Shown piece after piece: positions 19,451-27,973 of a stretch of DNA of 64,000 nt (its first letter is position 1; each line of letters begins with the position of its first letter). Below the pieces are notes generated by a model that made no database searches, was not told where the DNA came from, and saw only the letters and a program-made list of their open reading frames with translations. Source of the stretch: Cedecea davisae DSM 4568 (lineage in GTDB: Bacteria; Pseudomonadota; Gammaproteobacteria; Enterobacterales; Enterobacteriaceae); assembly GCF_000412335.2 (NCBI RefSeq), contig NZ_KE161030.1, positions 1,692,240 through 1,756,239 on the forward strand, in the 5' to 3' direction. Made by a program: the position numbers and the translations under genes.

Positions 19451-21013
19451 TTAATCCCGCTTAATCAAATCCTTCACGCCCGCGATAATGGCCTCGCACC
19501 AGGCGGCATAATCATGGCCGCTTGACCACGGGTGAAAACTGACCTCATAACCTTTGTCGCGCAGTACCGTCTCAAGCTGCTGCGTATTACGGTAAATTCC
19601 GCCGTCTGAGCCTTTGCTTTCAAATCTCCCGGCCTGAAGCCAGAAGCGAACCGGCAGGCGAGGAGACTGCTGATATTGGCGAGTAAGCCAGCCCGGCGCT
19701 TCGCCCTCCGGCGCCCACCAGTAAGAACCGGACAGGCTCAGCACGTTGCCGAAAACGTCGGGGTGACGCAGGGCAACCCACGACGAAGCCAGGCCGCCAT
19801 AGCTTGAACCAGCGACAATGGTTTTCTGCGCCGTCAGGCTAATGCCCTGACGTTGTAGCCACGGCACCAGTTCCTGGGCCATAAAATCGGCGAAGTCCCG
19901 ATTGGGCGGCAGCTCTTTTTCGCGCCGATCGCCGTCGAGGCTGTCAATAAATACTGCATTGATTGGCGGGAGTGAATGGCGGGCGATCAGGCCGTCCAGC
20001 ACGTTAGCGAGACGGTAGCGATTCTGATACATGCGGCCATCAAACAGCATCAGCGTCCAGCGTGCGGGCTGGCTGCCGCGCGGGCGATAGACAGTGACTT
20101 CGCGGCTGTTAGCAAGCTTCTTGCTCTCCACCTGATAGCGCACCAGCGAACCGTTGCGAATCGGCTCCGAGGTTGCGTCAGGCGTGAAGTAGCGGGTGGA
20201 CGTGAGGTTTAAAAGCGAGAAGCGGTTCCAGCGGTCGGCCTGGCCTGCGGGACTGGACTGGGGGTTGAGCGGGTCGGCCTGGGCGCTCACCAGAATAGCG
20301 CGACGCTGTTCGCGAGCGGTGCCTTCTACCAGAGGAACGTCCGGCGCGAGCTTATATTGCATCAGCGTGTCGGCCGGAACGACATAGCTGCGATACCAGA
20401 CGTCCGACTGGCCGAGGCGGAACATCGGGTCGTGATCCCCGGCGGGAGAGCCAAGCACGAAGACATTGCTGGTCGCGCCGCGCCACAGGAAAGTCACGCG
20501 TTTATTACTGGCGTCTATTGCCTCCACCAGAGGCGTGCCTTGCTCACGTCTTGCCTTCCAGAAAGCATCGGTATTGCCGCCGTGGCTCAGAGCCTGCTCC
20601 AGAGCCAGCAGCGCCGGGCTTTCCGGGGTCAGCACTTCATTCCGTTTCAGCGGAACGGTTTCGCGAATTTGCCAGCGGAACCGCCAACGCTGGCCGGGTT
20701 CCCCGCGCAATACCAGGGTTGAGGGCACGCCAACCGGCAAAGCAAAGAGAGGATTATGCTTGCCATCGACCGGGCCATTTTCCACCAGCGCGCGCCAGAC
20801 ACGGCCTTTACTGTCAAGCAGGTTGGCGTCCGTTATGCCCGCGAGTTTCACATTGGCGTAGTTATCCCTAAGAGCGGGAAGGCCAAAACAAATTTCACCG
20901 CTGGCGTCGAACTTCCCCTCCTGCTCTCCCTGGCTACCGGTAAATGTGCAGGTTGCGGCGACCGCCGAGGCTGAACAAAGTCCGATCATTAGTGCGCTCC
21001 ACGCGGCTCTCAT
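19451..21013 (-). CDS. Exported Fes-like siderophore esterase
   Basis: This is a 520-residue enterochelin-esterase-type protein. MRAAWSALMIGLCSASAVAA is a signal peptide, so it works in the periplasm, unlike cytoplasmic Fes. An N-terminal Fes-like domain (about 40-240) precedes an esterase-D alpha/beta hydrolase domain. The nucleophile is Ser404 in AGSSYGG and the probable catalytic His is His500 in SSGHDYAAW. It is divergent from a TonB receptor gene with a Fur-like box between them. The likely job is hydrolysis of an ester-linked ferric siderophore to free iron. A catecholate trilactone is one option, and an ester-linked hydroxamate is another, given the receptor type. Confidence 0.85.
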   Translation of the reverse strand: MRAAWSALMIGLCSASAVAATCTFTGSQGEQEGKFDASGEICFGLPALRDNYANVKLAGITDANLLDSKGRVWRALVENGPVDGKHNPLFALPVGVPSTLVLRGEPGQRWRFRWQIRETVPLKRNEVLTPESPALLALEQALSHGGNTDAFWKARREQGTPLVEAIDASNKRVTFLWRGATSNVFVLGSPAGDHDPMFRLGQSDVWYRSYVVPADTLMQYKLAPDVPLVEGTAREQRRAILVSAQADPLNPQSSPAGQADRWNRFSLLNLTSTRYFTPDATSEPIRNGSLVRYQVESKKLANSREVTVYRPRGSQPARWTLMLFDGRMYQNRYRLANVLDGLIARHSLPPINAVFIDSLDGDRREKELPPNRDFADFMAQELVPWLQRQGISLTAQKTIVAGSSYGGLASSWVALRHPDVFGNVLSLSGSYWWAPEGEAPGWLTRQYQQSPRLPVRFWLQAGRFESKGSDGGIYRNTQQLETVLRDKGYEVSFHPWSSGHDYAAWCEAIIAGVKDLIKRD

Positions 21014-21055
21014 GTTGTTCCATCTTTGCTGTAAAAAAAGTTGTTACACGCTAAT

Positions 21056-21074
21056 GCAAATGAGATTGATTTGC
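21056..21074 (+). promoter_or_regulatory. Fur-like box between esterase and receptor genes
   Basis: GCAAATGAGATTGATTTGC matches 12 of 19 Fur consensus positions and has perfect GCAAAT/ATTTGC outer arms. It lies between the divergent genes, 43 bases from the esterase start and 94 bases from the receptor start, so it could control both. Confidence 0.6.
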
Positions 21075-21167
21075 AATAACATTGCGAACCGTTGCGCTTT
21101 ATGACAAAACGTAACCGGAGATCGCGGGGCGATCTTTGTTAACCCAGTAACAGGGGACGTAACGGTA

Positions 21168-23330
21168 ATGAATTTTAAAAACAATAAAATGACCCACGGC
21201 ATCTTGCTGATGGGGCTGAGTAGCATTGGGATGGTTAGCGGCGCGCAGGCGGAAGACCGCCGCGCTGCTGAAGAGACGATTGTGGTATCCGGCAGGGTGA
21301 GTGAGGATCCCTCCGCGCCGGTGAAAGGGATAGTGGCGACTAAAACGCTGTCCGCCACTAAAACGGTTGCCGACCTGGTGAAAACGCCGCAGTCGGTATC
21401 GGTTATTACCCGCGACCAGATGAACGCCTAGGATGTCACCTCCGTCTCCCAGGCGCTGCGCTATACGGCAGGGGTATTTACCGAATACCGGGGCAGCTCG
21501 AACCGTAATGACGAGGTTTTTGTACGCGGCTTTAGCTACGTGCCTAAATACCTCGACGGCCTGAGCTACGGCGCAACCGCCTCGTCGCAGACCGGGACTT
21601 TTGACCCCTGGCTGCTGGAGCGCGTGGAGCTGGTTCGCGGCCCGGCCTCGGTGCTGTTTGGCCAGGTGAACCCCGGCGGGCTTATCAGCATGACTAGCAA
21701 ACGCCCGGTACGCGAAGCAATACATGAAGTGCAGTTCCGCACCGGGAACCAACATCTTGCCGAGGGCGCTTTTGATTTTGGCGGTCCGCTAAGCGACGAT
21801 GGCCGCGTGCTTTACCGCCTTAACGGCATCGCCCGCACCCAGCATAGCCAGGTTGCCGATTATAAAGAGCAGCGTATGGCGATTGCCCCGGCGCTGACCT
21901 GGTATCCAAATGACCAGACTCGTTTTACGCTGCTCACCAGCTATCAAAAAGATCCGCAGGCGGGCTACCGTAATTTCCTGCCCGCCGCAGGCCTGGTCAC
22001 TAAGACGTCTGCCGGGTATATTCCGCTGGACTTTAACGTCAGTGACCCGAGCTATGACCAGTCGTGGCGCGAACAGACGATGATTGGCTATGAGTTTGAA
22101 CATAGCTTTAATGATATCTTCACCTTCCGCCAGAACGCCCGCTACGCGAAGATTAACCAGAAGTACCGCTATCTTGTCTATTCCACCTCCAAAAGCGACA
22201 CGCTGCTTTCGCGCCGCGCCCAGCATGAAACACGCGACACCGAAGAGTTCGGGCTGGATAACCAGCTAGAAGCGCAGTTCGACACCGCAAGCGTCGGGCA
22301 TACCCTGCTGAGCGGGCTTGATTATAAATCCAGTCACGACCGTCAGCAGCTTAGCCGCGGCATGGGATCTCAGTATGATCTCTACTGGCCAAACCCGCGT
22401 TACGGCATCAACGTAGATGAAAGCACTTTCAGCGCGGTGAGCGACGACCAGCAGAATCTCGATCAGGTTGGGGTCTATTTGCAGGATCAGCTCAGCTGGA
22501 ATAACTGGCAGCTGCTGCTTTCCGGGCGCTACGACCAGGCCGAGGTGCGCACAACCGACCGGCTCAAAAACAAAATGGTGCAGCAGAATGACGGTAAATT
22601 CACCTGGCGTACCGGCCTGCTGTACGCTTTTGACTTCGGGCTTTCGCCGTACATCAGCTACAGCACTTCGTTTGAACCGAATCTGCAAACGAATCGTGCT
22701 CCGGGGGCGGCACCTTTTGACCCGAGTCTCGGCAAGCAAACCGAAATCGGGCTGAAGTATCAGCCGCAGGAACAGACATACATGACGCTGGCGCTGTTTG
22801 ACCTCCGCCAGACCAACGTCGGGACTTATAACAGCGCGAAAGGGTGGTTCGAAAACGCCGGTGAAGTCCACTCTAAAGGGCTTGAAGCGGAGGTTCATTC
22901 GACGTTATTCGACAGTCTTAATCTGATTGGCTCTTACACCTGGACCGATGCTGAAACCGCCAGCACCACCGTGGCCGGAACCGAAGGCAAGACGCCAGCC
23001 CGTATCCCAACGCATATGGCTTCGGCGTGGGGCAGCTACACCGTTCCGGGAGGCCTGTTTAAAAACCTGACCACCGGCGTGGGCGTGCGCTATATCGGAA
23101 CAAGCTATGGCGATGCAAAAAATACCTTTAAAGTAGCGGCCGTGGATTTGTATGACGCGATGGTGCGTTATGAGCTGGGTGAAGTCAGCAGCAGCCTGAA
23201 AGGGGCGGCCGTTCAGTTCAACATCAATAACCTCGCCGACACTAAGTATGTTGCGTCCTGCGCTTCGGACTCGGCCTGCTTCTACGGTATTGGCCGCACC
23301 ATCACGGCAACCGTCAGCTACGGCTGGTAA
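21168..23330 (+). pseudogene. TonB-dependent siderophore receptor (FhuA/FoxA-like), amber codon 88
   Basis: The frame is continuous over 720 codons except for TAG at 21429-21431 (codon 88). It reads DQMNA-stop-DVTSVSQALRYTAGV, where relatives have Gln, so one C-to-T change in CAG explains it. The signal peptide is about 1-28 and the TonB box is about ETIVV. After the stop the plug (VRGPASVLFGQVNPGG) and barrel are intact to the final Trp. The late Cys-x5-Cys-FYG element is typical of FhuA/FoxA-type receptors. The rest looks under selection, so the mutation is recent, suppressed, or a sequencing error. The esterase gene 11 bases downstream is probably co-transcribed. Confidence 0.88.
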
Positions 23331-23340
23331 GGAGAAAAAC

Positions 23341-24246
23341 GTGCGCTACCTGCTAACAATGCTTATGGCGCTCATCGCTGCCCCTGCGGGGGCGGTAGTG
23401 AGTGAAGATAAGCCCTATACGCTGGCGAATACGCTGGTGCATACCCTTAGCTCGCCGGAAAACGGCGATTATAAAATTCTGGTTTCGTGGCCGCAGGGGA
23501 AAGCCCCGTCTGAGGGCTGGCCGGTAATTTACCTGCTGGACGGTGAGTCGGTGTTTCCGGGAGCCGTCTCGCTGATGCAGCGCCTGACCTGCGATCGCTG
23601 CCCGCTGGTGCCGGGTGTTATTGTCGCCATTGACTACCCGGAAGAGAGCCGACGGGAGAGGGATTACCGCCCGGCGGTTGATAAAATCGTGCTGGAAGCG
23701 AATCCCGCCGGTGGCACTTATCCGCCAGGAAAGCCGGGTGAAGCACAGAAATTCTGGCAGTTTATCGATACCGAGCTTAAGCCATGGGTCGCGCAGCGCT
23801 GGAAAACAAATCCTCAGCGGCAGGCGCTGTTTGGCCACTCTTATGGCGGGCTGTTTACCACCTGGCTGTTTATGACCTCGCCAAACGCGTTCCAGCATTT
23901 TTACGCCGCCAGTCCTTCAGTATGGTGGAACAATCGCTACCTGCTGCGCACGGCGCAAAATTGGCAGCCGGACGATAGTCGTTCTCACCTGTCGATTTAT
24001 GTCGGGGAGTATGAGCAGTCGCTTCAGCCCCATGAGATAAAGCTCCCGGAGGCAAGAAGAGCGGTCCTGGCTCAGCACCGGGGTCAGAGAGCTATGGTTG
24101 ATGGCGGTCGCCAACTGGCCGAGTCGCTTAAAGCTAAAGCCCCGCAGCGCGTCGATTTTAGCCTTGTTGAAGGGCAAACCCACCTGACGATTGCGCCGCT
24201 GGTATTGCACGGCGCTATTATTAATCACTTTGCTAAGCCTGAATGA
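23341..24246 (+). CDS. Exported IroE-like alpha/beta hydrolase
   Basis: This is a 301-residue putative siderophore esterase related to IroE/BesA-type enzymes. The GTG start at 23341 has AAGGAG 6 bases upstream; a longer frame from 23248 overlaps the receptor and has no signal. MLMALIAAPAGAVVS provides an export signal. The nucleophile is Ser167 in GHSYGG, with a likely catalytic His in EGQTHLTI. It directly follows the receptor gene. Two exported esterases with one receptor suggest periplasmic processing of an ester-bond siderophore. Confidence 0.83.
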   Translation: MRYLLTMLMALIAAPAGAVVSEDKPYTLANTLVHTLSSPENGDYKILVSWPQGKAPSEGWPVIYLLDGESVFPGAVSLMQRLTCDRCPLVPGVIVAIDYPEESRRERDYRPAVDKIVLEANPAGGTYPPGKPGEAQKFWQFIDTELKPWVAQRWKTNPQRQALFGHSYGGLFTTWLFMTSPNAFQHFYAASPSVWWNNRYLLRTAQNWQPDDSRSHLSIYVGEYEQSLQPHEIKLPEARRAVLAQHRGQRAMVDGGRQLAESLKAKAPQRVDFSLVEGQTHLTIAPLVLHGAIINHFAKPE

Positions 24247-24251
24247 ACAAT

Positions 24252-24271
24252 AGCCCATCATCACGATGGGC
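24252..24271. repeat. Copy of the rprA terminator stem, left
   Basis: AGCCCATCATCACGATGGGC equals 26351-26370 at 19 of 20 positions, in the same orientation. Unlike the rprA copy it has no adjacent T or A tract. The pair brackets the orphan gene at 24402-26084. Confidence 0.75.
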
Positions 24272-24401
24272 TGAACTAATAACTGTTATCGCCTGAGAGT
24301 GTCTGTTATTAAAAGCGCTTTTTAATAGCGACAGGATTAATTGTATTTATAAATATCAGTGATGTTTATTTTCGGTTCGTTCACTTTCAGGAGATATCAC
24401 T

Positions 24402-26084
24402 ATGCCTAACACCGTTCTCGAAATGTCACCTCTGGCTCGCTCATCCCACAGTATAAATATAGACGACCTGCCATCCCTTCCTGCCGACAGCGATAAGAAA
24501 AATTCTCCGCTGGCCGCCCGACTAACAAGGGTTAATAACAGCGCGGAAGAGTTAAATGTTTCAGATTCAGAAAATGATGAAATAGAAGTTCTTGCTGAAG
24601 GGAAACGCTTGCATCATCTGGCTAGCTCATTAAATTCCTCGTCGTATGAATTGCCCGTCGTAAAAGATCAAAATAAAAATGGCAGTTGGAAAAATAAAAC
24701 CTTATGGGTTTTAGGTCTGCTGGGCGTGGGTACATTAATAGGGACAAAAGTGAATGCGTGGGGAAGTAAAACCAGCGTACAGCCCCAGAGCCTTGATATG
24801 CCGCATGTCTTGCCATTAACAATAGGGGGGACGGATGAAAGAGTTCCTTATGCTCGGCCGAATCGAGGAACAGAAAGTTCACAGCCGGCAATTTCTCAGC
24901 ATTATAACATCGATTTAAGCTATGCAACTCCAGTGGGAAATCGTACAGCAACCGCTAGTGGTGGACAATTTTATAAGTTGGGTAATAAATCTTATTTTGT
25001 AAAACCTGGCGTAGGTAGAATTTCGCTGACACCGCAACAACAGCGGTTTTTTGCCTCGTCTGAAGTTGCCAGTAATACCCTGACTCGCTTATTTGCAACC
25101 GGTACAGAAGGGGCTCCTGTTTCATTTATTGGAACACGTTCAGGCGTTCCTCATGTAGCAACAGAAACAATTGATTTTAACGAATTGGGTAAGTTCTTCA
25201 GGAAAGATAAAGCGATAAGCAATTTTGCCGCATCGCATCCGGAGATGGCGGCTGATAATGTGGCTAAATTAAAGGCTAATGCCGTTAAGATATCTGAGCA
25301 TTACAGGAAAATGAAGGAGCTTGAAAAAAGTCGACCCAATGATTGGTGGGAGACTAAAGAAAAGACGTTTGTTGACGATTATCGGACGGAAGCCCAACCC
25401 TTTAGGGAATTGATTCTTGAGGGACTAAAACTGTTACCCGATGATATTCAAAAAATGGTGCAGGAGCATATTGTCATTGGCCAGATTGTTGGTGATTGGG
25501 ATTTTTTAAATGAGCGGTTTGAAAATATAGGTATCTCCAAAAATTCTGATGGGCAATACCGCGCTGCGAGTTTAGACCGCGGGATCTCATTTGGTGTCGG
25601 TTTCTGGGGGAAATCTAAACCGGAGGGTTACCTTCAGGCGGTAAGCCAGCGACCACCCGCATTTCTGCCTCTGGAAAGCGAATTTGTGCGAGAAAAAGCG
25701 GTTTTTGGAAGCGATTTACCTGAGTTAGGAAAGGATTTCTCTTACATGCCATATGCGGATGTTGCCAGGCTTTCTTCCGGAAAGGCTGAGTGGCTACCCG
25801 AGACGCTAAAGAAAATTGCCTATAGAATCACCGTTGCCAACGAACATAATATTATCCATAACATACTGAATGATACATTGATTGATGCCTCGGATGCTGG
25901 TCTTGAAAATCATCAATTTCTGAGTAAAGCACAGACTCAAACTATTTTTGACTCCAGATTACAACATGTTATTGAGCAGGCGGGGGGCATTGAAGCGGTA
26001 CGACTCTGGGCGCTGAATAATGCGGCAGAAGCGCAGAGAATTAGCGTTGAGGTCGCTGCTATTCAGAAATCATTAGGCTATTAA
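24402..26084 (+). CDS. Orphan 560-residue protein with kinase-like motifs
   Basis: I do not recognise the family. The N-terminal 95 residues are polar and low in complexity. A hydrophobic segment spans about 100-120 (WVLGLLGVGTLIG). The rest is soluble and largely helical. Spaced motifs recall atypical kinases of the HipA/PI4-kinase type: GNKSYFVKPG (194-203, candidate ATP Lys201), an acidic residue at Glu221, GDWDFLN (364-370) with NIG (375-377) as a catalytic-loop analogue, and DRG (392-394) at the metal site. The gene is clearly more AT-rich than its neighbours, with rare codons such as AGG and ATA. AGGAG precedes the ATG. It has its own terminator and no partner genes. A secreted effector or toxin is possible. 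Confidence 0.75.
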   Translation: MPNTVLEMSPLARSSHSINIDDLPSLPADSDKKNSPLAARLTRVNNSAEELNVSDSENDEIEVLAEGKRLHHLASSLNSSSYELPVVKDQNKNGSWKNKTLWVLGLLGVGTLIGTKVNAWGSKTSVQPQSLDMPHVLPLTIGGTDERVPYARPNRGTESSQPAISQHYNIDLSYATPVGNRTATASGGQFYKLGNKSYFVKPGVGRISLTPQQQRFFASSEVASNTLTRLFATGTEGAPVSFIGTRSGVPHVATETIDFNELGKFFRKDKAISNFAASHPEMAADNVAKLKANAVKISEHYRKMKELEKSRPNDWWETKEKTFVDDYRTEAQPFRELILEGLKLLPDDIQKMVQEHIVIGQIVGDWDFLNERFENIGISKNSDGQYRAASLDRGISFGVGFWGKSKPEGYLQAVSQRPPAFLPLESEFVREKAVFGSDLPELGKDFSYMPYADVARLSSGKAEWLPETLKKIAYRITVANEHNIIHNILNDTLIDASDAGLENHQFLSKAQTQTIFDSRLQHVIEQAGGIEAVRLWALNNAAEAQRISVEVAAIQKSLGY

Positions 26085-26129
26085 AAAAGACCTTAAATTG
26101 GATGGTAATGCCTTTCACGGCAAATATCG

Positions 26130-26157
26130 GGTCAGTCCATGTGAACATGGGCTGACC
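26130..26157 (+). terminator. Terminator of the orphan gene
   Basis: GGTCAG-CCATGT pairs with ACATGG-CTGACC with one mismatch per arm, followed by ATTTT, 46 bases beyond the stop codon. Confidence 0.75.
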
Positions 26158-26343
26158 ATTTTCAGTAAATAAAACATCTTTTATTCTTTTCTCATCCATG
26201 AACCACTGTATTTAACCAAACCCTACAGGAGCGACATAAATCCATTTTTATGTTCCTGTTTCAGCGCTTTCTCTCCCTTTCCCGGACTCTTACCAACCTG
26301 CTTCGCCAGGAGCCTGAGCGGCCGGATGTTACAAAAAAAGGGC

Positions 26344-26448
26344 AAAAAAAAGCCCATCATCAAGATGGGCAAAGACTACACACAGCAATTCGTTGTTTCA
26401 CTCAGGGGATATCGATGTTTATAAATCAAGGGGTTGATTCATAACCGT
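26344..26448 (-). ncRNA. rprA: Small RNA RprA
   Basis: On the minus strand this 105-base stretch reads ACGGTTATGAATCAA at the 5' end, contains CCCCTGAGTGAAACAACG and GCTGTGTGTAGTCTTTGC, and ends with GCCCATCttgatGATGGGC plus a T-run. This is the E. coli RprA sequence with few changes. RprA is an Hfq-dependent sRNA that activates rpoS translation and represses csgD. It lies beside ydiK as in E. coli. TACTAT at 26456-26461 is the -10 box, 7 bases before the start. An RcsB box lies further up. A 64-codon frame on the other strand here is not a gene. The rest of the 26085-26650 gap holds only terminators. Confidence 0.95.
26351..26370. repeat. rprA terminator stem, right copy
   Basis: AGCCCATCATCAAGATGGGC is the functional rprA terminator stem (read on the minus strand). 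It pairs as a direct repeat with 24252-24271, differing at one base. Confidence 0.75.
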
Positions 26449-26484
26449 GAGTTAAATAGTAGGCATCCCGGCAAAAGCAGTCAC

Positions 26485-26498
26485 TCAGATTCGTCTCA
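26485..26498 (-). promoter_or_regulatory. RcsB box of rprA
   Basis: Minus-strand TGAGACGAATCTGA matches the RcsB site known upstream of E. coli rprA. It abuts the -35 region, so RcsB can contact RNA polymerase. It links this sRNA to envelope stress. Confidence 0.85.
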
Positions 26499-26616
26499 AT
26501 AGTTAACGAAAGGTGAATAGTTACCGACAGGATAGCGGGGCGCGCGCGGTTCAATGGCCGGAATAGCGCCAAAAAAATACGCTATAGATTAGATTTATTA
26601 ACTAGTTGCGAAAGGT

Positions 26617-26641
26617 GACTCCCCCGAATGGCGGGGGAGTC
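26617..26641 (-). terminator. Hairpin downstream of ydiK
   Basis: GACTCCCCC pairs with GGGGGAGTC around a 7-base loop, 10 bases past the ydiK stop. No U-tract follows on the minus strand (ACCTTTCG), so it may end ydiK transcription only weakly. Confidence 0.5.
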
Positions 26642-26650
26642 AGGGGGAGA

Positions 26651-27769
26651 TTATTTTTTAACGTTTAACGTATCCTGCTCTTCGAGCAGTTCAACGACTT
26701 CTTCCGGAGAGTCCTGCGGGGCAGGTGCCTCGTGCATCCATACTGAAATCAGGCGATAAGAGACGGCCAGCAGCACCGGGCCGATAAACAGGCCAATCAT
26801 CCCGAAAGCAATCAGGCCGCCGATAACACCCGAAAGGATCAGAATCATCGGCAAATCCGCACCCATGCGAATCAGCACCGGGCGAATAAAGTTATCCATG
26901 GTGCCAACCACGCAGCTCCAGACCAGCAGCACGGTGCCCCAGGTGGTGTCGCCGCTCCAGTAAAGCCAGATAATCGCCGGAACCAGAATCACCAGCGGGC
27001 CAAGCTGGATAAGACAGCTAAGCACCATCAGCACGGTGAGCAGCGCGGCGTAGGGAATGCCGGACACCGCCAGACCGATACCGCCGAGCACGCCCTGAAC
27101 CAGAGCCGTTACCACTACGCCCAATGCTACGGCGCGAATGGCCTGGCCTGCCAGCAGCACGGCAGCATCGCCGCGTTTATCCGCAAGGCGGAAGGCAAAA
27201 TGGCGAATGCCGTTGCCGAGGGTTTCGCCTTTGGCGTACAGCAGGACGCTAAACAGCAGCATCAGCCCAAGGTGCATGAGCAGGGTGCCGATGTGTACCG
27301 CCTGGCCCAGGAACCAGCTGGTCGTGGTGCCAATATAAGGCCGAACTTTTTCCATAATGGCGCTGCCGCCGCTGCTAACCAGCGCATTCCAGCCGGTATA
27401 AAGCTTGTCGCCTATCAGCGGAATGCTGTGCAGCCACTCAAAGGTTGGGAGCGCCATATGGCCCTTTGTTGCCCAGGCGATAACCGGGCCGCTGTTGTCC
27501 ACCAGGCTATTGACCAGCATAGCGATAGGAATAACGAACAGCATCAGCAGCAGGAGCGTCATCACCAGCACCGCAAGCGAGCGTTTACCCCACAGCAGTT
27601 TTTGCAATTTAATCAGCAGCGGCCAGGTCGCAAGAACGATGGTTCCCGCCCAGGCAAATCCCAGAACAAAGGGACGCACAATCCACAGACAGGCGATAAT
27701 CATCACCGAGATAAACAGCACGGACAGCAGGATCTGCAGCAGATCCTTTGGCTGACTGACTTTGACCAT
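26651..27769 (-). CDS. ydiK: AI-2E family inner-membrane transporter YdiK
   Basis: This is a 372-residue membrane protein of the AI-2E (PerM/TqsA) family with seven to eight hydrophobic helices. The C-terminal LIAFGMIGLFIGPVLLAVSYRL is typical. Its substrate is unknown. The start at 27769 is preferred over GTG 27781, because GAGGTG then lies 9 bases upstream and the N-terminus MVKVSQPKDLLQILLSVLF matches E. coli YdiK. It is divergent from ydiJ. A PurR-like box lies in the shared upstream region. Confidence 0.92.
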   Translation of the reverse strand: MVKVSQPKDLLQILLSVLFISVMIIACLWIVRPFVLGFAWAGTIVLATWPLLIKLQKLLWGKRSLAVLVMTLLLLMLFVIPIAMLVNSLVDNSGPVIAWATKGHMALPTFEWLHSIPLIGDKLYTGWNALVSSGGSAIMEKVRPYIGTTTSWFLGQAVHIGTLLMHLGLMLLFSVLLYAKGETLGNGIRHFAFRLADKRGDAAVLLAGQAIRAVALGVVVTALVQGVLGGIGLAVSGIPYAALLTVLMVLSCLIQLGPLVILVPAIIWLYWSGDTTWGTVLLVWSCVVGTMDNFIRPVLIRMGADLPMILILSGVIGGLIAFGMIGLFIGPVLLAVSYRLISVWMHEAPAPQDSPEEVVELLEEQDTLNVKK

Positions 27770-27928
27770 AGAAAGAATCACCTCAATAAAAAGCGCCAGC
27801 GCTAAATTCGCTTAGCGGATGCTTTAATGATGATGTATTTCCTCGATTTTGGACAGGCGCAATTCGCGAAGCATTATCTTAAATAACAGCCGCAAATCCT
27901 GACGGAATATGATAAAAACAAGACAGAC

Positions 27929-27944
27929 ACGCAAACGATAACTC
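27929..27944. promoter_or_regulatory. Possible PurR box between ydiK and ydiJ
   Basis: ACGCAAACGATAACTC has a perfect left half ACGCAAACG and a weaker right half of the PurR palindrome. It lies 30 bases before ydiJ and 160 bases before ydiK. Confidence 0.45.
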
Positions 27945-27973
27945 TTACAACGCAACACAGGGTCGACCCGTCA

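Noticed and set aside
21168..21431. Separate 87-residue gene at the receptor start
   Set aside because: It is the signal peptide, TonB box and plug start of the interrupted receptor, in the same frame as the remainder.
26250..26444. 64-codon plus-strand frame across the rprA region
   Set aside because: It lies antisense to RprA, has no ribosome site, and its codons simply read the sRNA and terminator.
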